Shown here in pieces: positions 9,990 to 19,975 of a stretch of 21,208 bases of DNA. This DNA is from Ophiothrix spiculata (lineage: Eukaryota; Echinodermata; Ophiuroidea; Amphilepidida; Ophiotrichidae): assembly GCA_000969725.1 (NCBI GenBank), contig JXSR01S074825.1; one strand, 5' to 3'. Each line of letters begins with the position of its first letter. Positions within the stretch are counted from its first letter, which is position 1. The position numbers and the translations under genes were made by a program. The notes under the pieces were generated by a model. It did no database searches. It had not been told where the DNA came from and worked only from the letters and a program-made list of their open reading frames with translations.

Positions 9990-10020
9990 TATTGTATTAT
10001 TGTACATTTGGCTTGCCATA

Positions 10021-10026
10021 GACTTG
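10021..10026. repeat. Target-site duplication, right
   Basis: GACTTG abuts the right end of the foldback element and differs by one base from the left copy GACGTG. The single instance in the empty-site sibling is GATGTG. Confidence 0.7.
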
Positions 10027-10269
10027 ACACATGAAACGTAGATTTAAAAAAAAGGGGGTTCTTACATAAAATATTTCCGGATGTATATTGAGCTCGGCAT
10101 GCAATACTGAAATAATGATCCAAGGATTGAAGTGGTTTCTGTCAGAAATAAGTAGACATGACATAACATTCTCATAGAATATTATATGTCATGAAAAGCG
10201 TTATCATATGATATAATTTTCTCTTGAAGAGACTGAGACGTATTGTGAATTTTCATATTGAATCTAAAT

Positions 10270-10535
10270 TTTGTATTATTGTACAAAAGCTAGAATAACA
10301 AAGATTTGCGCCTATGAGGTTTCAAATTAAATTTTCTTTATGATAGGTCTGATTTATTTGTTTCTTAATTTTTTCATACAAAGCAGTAACTGATGTGACC
10401 CATGAAACATGGATTTAAAACAAAACGAGTGGTCGTTACAGAAAAGATACCGGATATCTTGAGTGGAATGTAATACCGAAATAATGATCCAAGGAGTGAA
10501 GTAACATATATCAGAAATAAGTAGACATGTTAGAC
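10270..10535 (+). repeat. Local duplicate, copy B (empty site)
   Basis: This matches copy A (8593-8692 joined to 10021-10165) and lacks the foldback element. The site reads 'aactgatgtgacccatgaaa'. Relative to A it has extra bases near 10295 and 10355. It lies about 100 bp after the end of copy A, so the arrangement looks like a tandem duplication or two copies of one interspersed repeat. The minus-strand frame 10354-10566 within it has no recognised feature. Confidence 0.85.
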
Positions 10536-11901
10536 CAAAATAAGGCTCTCTGTCTATCATTCCCATTCACTTATACAATCATGCCAATTTTGATGTTCTA
10601 ATCGTTATTGAATAAAGCGCTACTAGATTTTCAGAGCGGCTCTGGGCTGAATAAGTAAATTTTGACACACTTCTTATCGGCATGTCTTCCATTATTTTTC
10701 ATCTAAACTTAAAAAAAAGTATGTTTGATCGCGTCACTAGTGATTTTGAGTAAACACCTTATATGGCCCGCGGGGACAGGATTTGCAATTTAGGGCAAAA
10801 CTTTTTGTAGATTAACCACGGTTCTGTATTCATCATATTTGTTAGACAGGATCATGGCATTTGTTAAGGAGCGAAAATTGGAACGACTTAAGAAAAACGT
10901 TTAATATGGGTCAACATTTCAAACTAATATACGCAACAATTTTTAGCTTAAATATCAAAGGATCGTTTTGAAAAAATACATTTAAAGTTTTGATATGCAT
11001 TGACATTAATCAAGAAAGATTTATGAATTTGAGAAATATAAGCAATGAAGCTCAATGTACGCCGCAACCAATAAAAATGTTACACAAAGAAAATGTTGTC
11101 AAATATGCACCCATACCAATTGTTTGGCAATTTTAAAAAAAGCACCGCAGGTCACACACTGTTGCAAAAAAGTTTGTATCACATTTGCTGTAGGACTTAC
11201 GTTTCTGTCCAAAAAGTTTTGCCAAACATTTGAGCAGGGGTGTATGCCCAACAGTTTTATTTCTGTTTTGCCCAACGTTGGTAGGATGCATTCTTCATCA
11301 ACGTGGGGCTTAATCACCTCCAAATCACCAATTTGCTTGCAGTGTATAAATTCCCGTCATATGTCAAAACAAGAATCAGTACAAACATGATAAATAACCT
11401 ACATTATACTACAAACACGAACTTCATGCATGATATGATTTAACACCGTTTGACCTTATCTCAGCGACATGTAGCTTTATCGGAGAACATTTTAAAGCTT
11501 ATCATGTTGAGTTGATCAAATTCTACAAATTAAACTCTTAAGGTTTAAATTCTATCTGCCATTTTTCTTTTTTTAATTTGGAAATAATATTTGGCAGATA
11601 TAATTTTTAATTCAAGAGCTTAATTTATGGAGTAGGTATAATTCAACATGGAAATTCTTTGAACTGATCTCCAGGAACAAGGTACAGTATTCTTTCATAC
11701 TTTATATCTATTTTCAATATATGGTGTTTTTTTAATATTGCTATAAAGCTGCAATTTTTAGACTTTAACCTGTTCATCAGAAAGAATAACACCCCGCAGA
11801 AACCGTCATCTCGAATATAAAAACAAACAAATGAAAACAGTAAAGCTTTACTATGGTATTTGTCACAGAAAGCACTCTATTTTACTTTACAAAGCTATAT
11901 A
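10536..11901. other. Gene-free stretch; one doubtful open frame
   Basis: The plus-strand frame 11055-11390 encodes 111 residues rich in Cys, with CCQIC, CCKKVC and CLQC clusters. It overlaps an open frame on the opposite strand (11099-11323) and has no recognised domain, signal peptide or start context, so it is probably chance. No repeat or RNA gene is recognised in the rest of the stretch. Confidence 0.45.
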
Positions 11902-13155
11902 GGTGGACCAATAAAAGCGTTATTGAACTTCAAGGTAACGTAACTTATAATTTGAAAATAATTCGATTTTTTTTTTAATATTCAAAAAATATAGTATATT
12001 CTCCTAACATGGTGAAAATTCCATGTCAAATCTAGCTTGCATTGAGAAGTTACACATATGTCATGTTAAGGTCATTTTAAAAATGCGCAAATGAGAAAAC
12101 CTAATTGATCACTTATTCCCGTCGACCTTTGTTCTCATTTAATTCCATTGGTTTTGTTGGCGTTGCTGATTCCCTGTTCCCGAAGTTCCATCCACGATGT
12201 TTGCTGATACCCGTGTGGAATTCTCTTTCGCACTAGACCACGTTTAAGGCGTTAAAAATTAGGAAATCACAATAATGTAATAAATAATGTCCAAATTTTT
12301 GCACCCTAAATCGTGCCGTATGACAATTTTATGGTCATTTTAAAAACGGTTAAAATCAAGTTTGTCCACGGCCAGGTTTATATATATATTTTGCACACAA
12401 TAAGCGTTGGTTATACAATATGTCCTAAAGGCTGGTTGGTTTTGTGTTACTGATTAGGTTAAAGAATGTTGTTGAAGGCAGTTGTGTCGAGAATTATTTA
12501 TCAACATGAGCTCCGACTTCTGCATTTACAGCAGCAATGTTTGCAACAGATTTCCCGTTATTTACTTTATTCCTGTTCTAGTACCAAATCGGTGGAACTT
12601 TATTCTAAAATTTTGTTCTATTTCTGTAAATAGTCTGTGATGGTGGTACAGTCATTAGGAAAGGGATTTCTCCATTCATTCTGAATTGCCTCGTAGCTAC
12701 CTGTTCTAAAGTAACGTTCAGTAATAAATGTGAACTACTAGTGCCTCATCTTCCTGCCTCACAAACCAACACTATAAACGAAAATGACCAAACACACGAA
12801 CTGCAGTTGCCTATTTTAAATTCGCGCCTAACAAATTCTTTCTTTAGATTGTTCTGCAACTACACTATGATTTATATGTTATTGTGATGAATAGTACTAT
12901 CAGTCATTGATATGCACCTTAATACGATGAACATTAAATGTATCTCCGTACGTGGACAAAGTAACATTCAGCGTTTTTTTGCGCAAATGTCAATAACTTC
13001 GCAATGCAAGCTTTATTTGACAAGCAATTTTCACCATAAATGGACAAGATACCATATAGTTTAAGAATATTTAAAATATATATTCGAACTATTTTCTAAG
13101 TTTTAAGTTATGTGACTTTGAACCTCAATAACGATTTTTTTTTCGGTCCACCCTG
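11902..13155. mobile_element. DNA element with about 155-bp inverted repeats
   Basis: The left arm (11902-12060) begins GGTGGACCAATAAAAGCGTT. The right arm (12985-13155) inverted begins CAGGGTGGACCG and then AAAAATCGTTATTGA. The arms match at about 70% with gaps, including ATGGTGAAAATT and CAAAT..AGCTTGCATTG. The CAGGGTG-like terminus recalls Tc1/mariner ends, but the left end has lost the first bases and no TA duplication is clear. The interior, about 920 bp, has no usable open frame and no transposase motif was recognised. It is an old, decayed or non-autonomous copy. Confidence 0.75.
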
Positions 13156-13275
13156 TTTAACCAAACATCTTATATTACAAAATAGAAACCAGAACAAATT
13201 TTGAAAAACAGATAAGATATTGGCATTGTACCAAATCCAGTATCTGCATTCATTTTTGAATTGTAACATTTGATA

Positions 13276-13490
13276 AAATCGTTAACTACATAATGTCTTA
13301 CACTAACATGAGATGCTTGTAACATCAGCGATTACTTAATGACATTAATGCAACATATGAAAAGTAATGTATATATTTTAGCAAATCGTTAACTACATAA
13401 TCTCTTACCCTAACATGAGATGCTTGTAACATCATCGATTACTTAATGACATTAATGCAACATATGAAAAGTAATGTATATATTTTAGCA
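13276..13490 (+). repeat. Recent two-copy tandem duplication, period 107 bp
   Basis: Bases 13276-13382 recur at 13383-13489 with only about four differences (for example 'atgtcttacac' against 'atctcttaccc'). Both contain 'taacatgagatgcttgtaac' and end in 'atatattttagc'. High identity indicates a much younger event than the segmental duplication. Confidence 0.95.
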
Positions 13491-14115
13491 GACATGGTAC
13501 ACATTTAAATGTCAGTTTAGAACATATGTCTTTTTATAAGATACTGCACACAAATGGCGATCAATCGCCAGACGATTGTAAAATTAGTTTACTAATGGAA
13601 TTTATTTGCTAAATTCAATATAAGTTATTTGATTAAAAAAATGTTTTATAGCAAATCATATATTTGCGTAAACATGATGTTTCAAATTTGTGACTCGCCA
13701 TATCAAAAGGTATCTTAAGGTCGGCATGGTGAATTATGTTACACGGGCCATTGAAGCTAAGCATACATGTAATAAAAAATCAAGTCGACTCTTCATGCAT
13801 AAAATTGAAATATTTTATTACTTGGGCATCATGCCATTGTCACTAAACGTGCCTTTTTTCCATGTCATACTAATATTAAAACAAATACTTTCTAGTATTC
13901 TATATATATTAAATAAAAAATTTGGTGACAAAAATGACAAAAGAGAGCAAAAACGACAGTTGTAATATTTATATATCTGTTGACTTTTAAAAATTGTTCA
14001 ATATTGAAAGAAAATAGGAAATGTAAGTGGAAAAACAAAATATATATGGAAACGTAATGTAGATGAAATTAAAAGTAAATGTTTTATGGTTCTTATTCAA
14101 TCAAGTGTTGTTCTA
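13491..14115. other. Gene-free stretch
   Basis: AT-rich. The plus-strand frame 13690-13965 (91 residues) has a Lys/Arg-rich tail and one possible hydrophobic segment but no recognised domain or splice context. It is treated as chance. No element ends were found. Confidence 0.45.
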
Positions 14116-15096
14116 GACTAGTCAATCTATGAAAATTCATGGGGGTACGTGGACAAAATTGCAACACAAGATTTTTTGGTTGAAATTAACTGGTGATGAC
14201 CTCTCGAACAACATACTCAAAATGTAGGAAAATGTACGCTTGTCAAAGTTAGTTAATTTGCATAAAAGAAAATGGCTGCCAAAACAAGGAGTGAAATTTC
14301 AAAATTGGTCAAATCTTGTTTAAAACCAGACGAACATATTCCTTTCATCACAAGGAAGCAGAAAAAGTATACTTTTACCTATGTCTGAAATATGGTTCTC
14401 TAGTTATAGCCAAAAATGTGAAAGGTCATATCAGAGGTCACGGATTTGGCCCTATGGGAGTCCAAAATTTCAAAATTGTCCGATTTTGTTCAAACTGGTC
14501 TCAAATTATTCCTCTTGCAAAACTGCCTGCACAAAGTGATAGTTTAAAGTACATCAGATCATTTGTTGCTATGGTTACAGGTCAACAAAAACTTTTTGCT
14601 ACAGGTACCAATACAATGGTAAATATGGACTTTGTTTTGGCTGCTACCATGGCAACAATTGACCTGACACACTTTAAACTATCACTTTGTGCAGGCAGTT
14701 TTGCAAGAGGAATAATTTGAGACCAGTTTGAACAAAATCGGACAATTTTGAAATTTTGGACTCCCATAGGGCCAAATCCGTGACCTCTGATATGACCTTT
14801 CACATTTTTGGCTATAACTAGAGAACCATATTTCAGACATAGGTAAAAGTATACTTTTTCTGCTTCCTTGTGATGAAAGGAATATGTTCGTCTGGTTTTA
14901 AACAAGATTTGACCAATTTTGAAATTTCACTCCTTGTTTTGGCAGCCATTTTATTTTATGCAAATTAACCAACTTTGACAAGCCTACATTTTCCTACATT
15001 TTGAATATGTTGTTTGGGAGGTTATCAACAGTTAATTTCAACCAAAACATCTTGTGTTGCAATTTTGTCTACGTCAAATCAACAGATTTACTAGCC
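14116..15096. mobile_element. Long palindromic foldback element, nearly all arm
   Basis: The left half and right half are inverted copies meeting near 14610. Paired positions sum to 29221 from 14147/15074 inward without net gaps. Bases 14269-14550 and 14671-14952 are perfectly complementary over 282 bp by direct reading. The outer segment 14147-14268 differs from its mate at 10 of 122 positions. Outside that, weaker pairing continues to GACTAGTCAATCT (14116) and its mate ending at 15096. The centre (about 14590-14632) is unpaired. No target duplication is evident. Mirrored frames at 14316-14720 plus and 14582-14905 minus encode the same 78 residues because of the symmetry, and are not taken as genes. 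Confidence 0.88.
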
Positions 15097-15198
15097 TATT
15101 CGTGATGTTTTGTTGAAGATGAGCATAGTCAAAAATTAAGTCCAAGGTCGAACTTCTAATTTCATCAGAAAAGTTACCTTTGAAGTGTATTCTGATAA

Positions 15199-15300
15199 GG
15201 ATAATGTCCGAGTTTCACAACTTTCGTGGAACATAATCATCCAAGGCGAAGCCGCGGATGATAATGTTCCACGAAAGTTGTGATAACGAGGACATTATCC
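15199..15300. repeat. Strong hairpin (cruciform-capable), about 44-bp arms
   Basis: The left arm is GGATAATGTCC (15199-15209), six bases, then 28 bases from TCACAACTTTCG to 15242. The right arm mirrors it at 15256-15283 and 15290-15300, with one mismatch in the 28-bp core. The 13-base spacer can form its own tiny stem, GGC-GAA-GCC. The arms end four bases before the TTAA that borders the next element. It may be a separate palindromic element, or part of a larger one sharing that border. Confidence 0.9.
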
Positions 15301-16599
15301 GATTTAACACCCATCTGTAGACCGATCAGGTCTAGATGTAAACATATTGAATCTCTTTAAATTGCTAAATACATCACACAATACAATACTCGCTACATTA
15401 TTAATTTGCATAACAAGTTAATCTGAGAAAGTTCAGGATTAGGTGATACTTGATTCATTTAATAAATTGCCACTGTTCTGTTCAGATCGAAGGACAAATT
15501 AGCAGTGATTAGGCTGAACCAGTCCTTACCAATGTACGTAGAATGTAACTGGATTATATTACTGCTTTGTCGTAGTGCTTACTACCACTAGATTTTTCGT
15601 GTTCAACCAGTACTCATCATGTGGAATAAGTTTATAATACCATTGGATTAAAACGGGGCAGTCGTTTATTCTATATACATAATACACCACTATGGATTTA
15701 TTGTTATTAATTGAAATAATCGTTGATGCTTTAAAGCCATCCCTGTGACAGATGAAATGGGTAAGTTGAAATAATTTGTGCAGCTAGCCAGGGTAGCTAG
15801 CCTATTTAACACTTATCCAAATTAGGCCTATATGTTTATTATGTATTGAATACATTTCTATTCTTTAATATGGATATAAAACATGTTTCCCATTCGAAAA
15901 AAAAAACCTTATTGCAAAATAAATAGATAAAAAAGGAAACAAACATAGAAAATCTACAAGAACTACCTAAACATACAGCATCCAGAATGGATGACTTTAA
16001 GATGAATCAACATAAATCCAGTGGAATGGGTAAATAACATTGACTTAAAATTGGGTAACATTAATATTAGGTCTATATACATACACATAATTTAGGATTA
16101 TCTATTACTACTAACTACCCGTGCCCACTACAAAACAAACACAGGATAATATCCCTTAAGTTAAAGAAAAGAAAATCTACTTAAAAACCTACTTAAAACC
16201 GAGTAAATGGTCAAGCATATTGTATTCTATTAACATGAATAACTTCAGTATACATATTTATCATTTATTTATCATAAAAGCTGCATATAGAAGTGAAAAA
16301 TAAGAATACATTAATTATCCATAAAATGATTCATATAAAAGACAAAGTTGCTACAGCATACATACCCCTAAATACAGCATGAAATATTGTTAAATTTGAA
16401 AATGAAAAATAAAAATTTGAATAAAATAAGAAATAAAATAAAATTGCACTATAAGCCTACAAAAATTTGCCAAATGATAACCATACTCTATAATGTTATA
16501 CACATAATAAAATGCAAAAAATCTGGTAAGAATTTCAAATTATTAAAATTTAAATTGGGAAAAGGTATTCTTTAGGTCCCATTCAAAACTTACCCTAAA

Positions 16600-16672
16600 C
16601 CAGTAACCATGACCCGAAAGTAACTCACCAAACCATGATCCGACTCTATCTCACCAACCATGACCCTAAGAC
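16600..16672 (+). repeat. Three degenerate 25-26-bp tandem units
   Basis: AACCATGA recurs at 16605, 16631 and 16656, each followed by a Y-C-C-rich tail and preceded in units 2 and 3 by 'ctcacca'. It lies inside the TTAA element. Confidence 0.75.
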
Positions 16673-16940
16673 CCTAAAAATGTGGTCCGAAAGTTTATAT
16701 CGTAAAGTACATAATTGTATGTAATCATGGTAATAGGCATGACGCAGATTTAAAAATAAATTAAAGAAAATGATACAAAATTAACTGAATGAGTATTTCA
16801 AACATGAAGCATTTTAACATGTTTGATAATGCAAATTTATGATTTAGCCGAGTCAATTGATTGATTGCATATATTGTGTTTTGGCTTTTGACACTTTTAT
16901 ACACAATTGTTAACTTGTTTATAATAACTCTCTATTCGTT

Positions 16941-16982
16941 AATAACTCTCCATTCGTGTAAATTCACGAATGGAGAGTTATT
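16941..16982. repeat. Perfect 18-bp-arm hairpin near the right end of the TTAA element
   Basis: AATAACTCTCCATTCGTG, a six-base loop, then the exact inverse. A variant of the same arm sits just upstream (16923-16940, 'aataactctctattcgtt') and a partial arm, CTCCATTCGT, downstream at 16991-17000. The motif therefore occurs about four times in 80 bp. Subterminal repeats of this kind may act as transposase binding sites (inference). Confidence 0.88.
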
Positions 16983-17052
16983 GTTTAACGCTCCATTCGT
17001 ACAAAATAATGGAGCAAAAAAACAATAGGGTGAGGTCTCAGATGGGTGTTAA

Positions 17053-17524
17053 ATCACATTAATCAGGTTCCAACATCCAAAACATAAGACAAATGCGTTA
17101 AAAAACCGAGATAAAAATACTTTCTCCACTCAAGTTTTACATTACTTTATGCACTAGTATAAAATCATTAGCCTCTATTTTCAGTGCCAATGAAAGGCAT
17201 AATAACCTCTGTTAGCTAAAAGCCAGACAAGTTGAATAACTATAAGCAACATTGAAATGACCTTAAAGCATCAGTTAACATGACGAAACACAAGTCTTAT
17301 TCAAAAAGACAGAAAAGAAAATTGTCAGTTAAGGTTCCACATTTAATACGAATTTAAATGTCCAGTTTTGCTGCAAGGGGAAAAGCTTTAACCAAAGGTT
17401 AAGTTGGTTGACCTTGCCTTAAAGGCTAACAAGATAGTGTGCTATCTTCCTTTCGATTCTTAAACATAAACCACTCTTAAAACAAACCGTTACATCACTT
17501 TTATAACATAGCTTCCATTATAGC
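17053..17524. other. Gene-free stretch
   Basis: No open frame, RNA gene or element border was recognised. A short symmetric stretch, AACCAAAGGTT (17390-17400), is too small to interpret. The left edge of the segmental duplication lies somewhere near the right end of this interval. Confidence 0.45.
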
Positions 17525-18318
17525 TTTAAGTATGGAAGCAAAGACAATGGGGTTCAGCGATGTTTCAGGATTGAAGAGCATCGCTAATATGAAAAGAATA
17601 ATGAGTTGCCAAAGTAAATTACGGTTTAACTTCCTCTGTGTTTTAAAACACACAGGTAGCAAAAGCACTTGATGCGTCAAGTAATTTAGTCGTAAACTTA
17701 GTTAATCAGAAATTGCATGGCGTGAAGGCGCTGATGTATTCATGGACAGCTCGTGACTGTGGTAATATCGGGGCTAATATAAAAGTTTCAAATCTCTGCC
17801 GCGTAAATGATGTTAACATTGTATAACATCACCAGAATCATTAAGGTCTAGCCAAATCAGAAAAAAACCTCATTCCTTAATTTTGAATGCATTGTAATCA
17901 CTAAGCAAAATTATTATTGAGCGTAAGAAAAAGAAGTATTCCTTTTATTGTTCGTATAAAGTTGAAGCATTGGTGTGTAAACACATTATAACATCTTTCT
18001 AGAAAACTAAGATTAGCTTCAGTTAGCATTTCTCAGGACCCACGTCCACGTAAAAAGCATTGGGATAGCAACTTGATACAAAAGTATTTTGGGACTTACT
18101 AAGAGTAATCTTTTAAAAGCGTCGTATTCAGAATTTGTGATAATCAATAGTGAAGTGGAAGAAAATAAAAAATTTGCGATGTAATTGAGCAAGTATCAGC
18201 TACATATTAACATGTAAAAGCAACTTCCACTAATAATTACACAATTAGAAAGAAATGAAATTGATGGCATCTGAAATAAATGATCGGAAGCAGATATATG
18301 TAGTCCTTCCTGTTTCTT

Positions 18319-18363
18319 AAACAAAATGAAACAAATCCAAACAAAACAAAACAAACAAAAAAC
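18319..18363 (+). repeat. AAACA-type simple repeat
   Basis: A run of aaaca/aaac units with interruptions. It is not present in copy 1 at the matching place. Confidence 0.8.
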
Positions 18364-18453
18364 ATATCAAGGTAGGGAATTTTAAACATGTTTATTTAAA
18401 TAATTGTTTCTAGAAATGTTGAATATTTTTTTATTATTACCGATTACAAAATT

Positions 18454-18489
18454 GTTTTTTTTTTTTTTCTTTTTTTTTTTTTTCTTTTT
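18454..18489. repeat. Poly(T) tract with two C interruptions
   Basis: About 36 bases of T broken twice by C. It could be the inverted poly(A) tail of a retroposed sequence to its left or right, but no body or target duplication was recognised, so simple repeat expansion is equally likely. Confidence 0.8.
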
Positions 18490-19975
18490 ATACAATGCAT
18501 CAGTTTAGAAGTTGAAGAAATTCCCTTTTTCTGTAACAATTAAAACATAGTTACATGATAAAAATAAAACAACCAAAATATTCAAAAGACAAAAACCCTA
18601 AATATTTAACTCAAACAGGCTTTGGGCCAGCATAAAGATGTTATAAGATCAGACTAAAACGAGAACATAATAAATAGTCTACTTGGGAAGCCAATATGCA
18701 TATTTTACAAGAATCAAACGTAAGCCAAACAAATCTCTCGAGCATTCAGAAATGTTAATGCTTTATAACTATATTTAACTCATCACATTCTACCTGCCCA
18801 ATAGGTATCTAACTGGGGTCTTTACAATAACTTAAAATCTAAACGTCTCTTTGGCATCAGGTTGACTCTTTCACAATTCGTCATATCTTCTTTGCATCCT
18901 AAGTACCCGTAGATGGTTTCACATCGCGAAACAACTATAAGAAAACATTTTGAAAAACATGTATATTTAAAGCACTGCCTTAAGGATTACAAATAGTTTC
19001 AATGTATGGAATACTTTTTTGTGGGTAAACTACACTATTGGAATAAAATGTCGCGATACGTAATTTCTAAAATCTGCAAAATGCACTGTCCATTTCAATG
19101 AGAGCCTCATAAATATGGAAGAGTTATACGTTTGGTCAATATTATGTTCTAAATATATATAGATTTAGATTCATTTGAATATGACACTTTATGATCTCCA
19201 GAGTACTCTGGTAATTTTGGAGGTTTCCCCCAAAAGGATTGTAATAAACTTTCCGGCTGTCAGTGATAGGGGTGGCAATCCCTTCAATGCACGTATTTTG
19301 AAAATATACGTTTATGAGGTACTTTTGTCATCCATTTTTAAAAAGAGTTTGTAATTAATTAAGGAGTAGATACAATATTGGTAGTGTTTATTAAACCAAT
19401 AGTATAGTCGTCCACTTTGAAATTTTCAAATTTCAGTTTTATTATGTTACTGCGATACATTTTACAAGTCTGTCCAAACGACAGACAAAATGTTTCCCGC
19501 CCTTTTGTGATTATACAAATGAATACACATTATACCGGTACTTAAGTTAACTTCTACTAATGATGATGCGGTGACAAGTTTAACAGGAGATTAAAATGTA
19601 TCAATATAAATACGTGTAAAATATAGAACTAGGAGCGTTATTTTGACATTTTAGGTTGAAAACAATTGATCTATCTGTCCTGCATCTTATAGTACATTTC
19701 TTTAAATGTTTAATTCACCTTTGGAAGCCTTAAATTGAGAGCAACAAGAACCAACAACGTAAACTCTTTACCCGACCACATAAATAATATTCAACTCCAA
19801 TTTGAGGATCACTTCGTGCAAGTATTAATACTACTGACAAGGGAAACTTTGCCGTAGGGTTGAAAGAAGATCTTTATGTAATGGAAGATTATAGGACACA
19901 CTCGCAATATTGTAAATGGTCGTCCTGGCCCATATAATTTCGCCAATGCAAATTCCGTACATTAAAAACATCAAT

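Larger units (their letters stand above)
8693..10020. mobile_element. Foldback-type element packed with palindromic minisatellite
   Basis: Length is 1328 bp. The left end TATGGCAAGCCAAATGTACA has its exact inverse at the right end (10001-10020). The inverted ends continue to about 45 bp, the right arm carrying an extra 8 bases. Everything between them is a tandem array of a 17-bp palindromic unit. A 6-bp target duplication, GACGTG / GACTTG, flanks it, and the sibling duplicate at 10270-10535 shows the empty site, so both borders are well fixed. No transposase is present; it would depend on one elsewhere. Tandem repeats inside inverted ends recall Drosophila FB and Galileo foldback elements, but the 6-bp duplication fits other superfamilies better (for example IS3EU or Dada, inference). 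Family unassigned. Confidence 0.9.
8593..10170 (+). repeat. Local duplicate, copy A (interrupted by the foldback element)
   Basis: The pieces 8593-8692 and 10021-10165 together match 10270-10535. Shared landmarks are 'ggtctgatttattt', 'agcagtaactga', 'aataatgatccaagga' and 'cagaaataagtagacatg'. Between the two pieces lies the 1328-bp foldback element, absent from copy B. Without it copy A is about 250 bp. The copies show several small indels and roughly 75-80% identity by eye. Confidence 0.88.
15304..17052. mobile_element. TTAA-flanked inverted-repeat element, non-autonomous
   Basis: The body is 15308-17048 (1741 bp), between TTAA at 15304-15307 and 17049-17052. Ends are CACCCATCTGTAGACC on the left and the inverse CACCCATCTGAGACC on the right, one base shorter. 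TTAA targets are typical of piggyBac and Kolobok elements, but the terminal bases do not settle which. Both flanks also read GATTTAA / TTAAATC, so the symmetry extends 3 bp past TTAA. The true border could therefore lie outside, with no duplication seen. Inside are a terminal mini-hairpin (15318-15334), a 26-bp tandem repeat (16605-16670) and a perfect hairpin (16941-16982). The only open frame, 62 residues at 16387-16575, is Lys/Asn-rich and not transposase-like. Confidence 0.75.

Noticed and set aside
11055-11390. 111-residue cysteine-rich protein as a small secreted peptide or zinc finger
   Set aside because: No signal peptide, irregular cysteine spacing, an overlapping open frame on the opposite strand and no repeat or paralog support.
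13690-13965. 91-residue open frame
   Set aside because: AT-rich composition, no domain, no conserved partner in the window.
14316-14905. Two open frames on opposite strands with an identical 78-residue start
   Set aside because: They are mirror images produced by the palindrome arms. No domain is recognisable, and the shared residues follow from the DNA symmetry.
14116-17052. Polinton or other large virus-like element bounded by inverted repeats
   Set aside because: No capsid, polymerase, integrase or other characteristic gene is visible. The pieces are short non-coding elements with separate borders.
18454-18489. Poly(T) as the tail of a processed pseudogene
   Set aside because: No gene-like body or flanking target duplication was found on either side.
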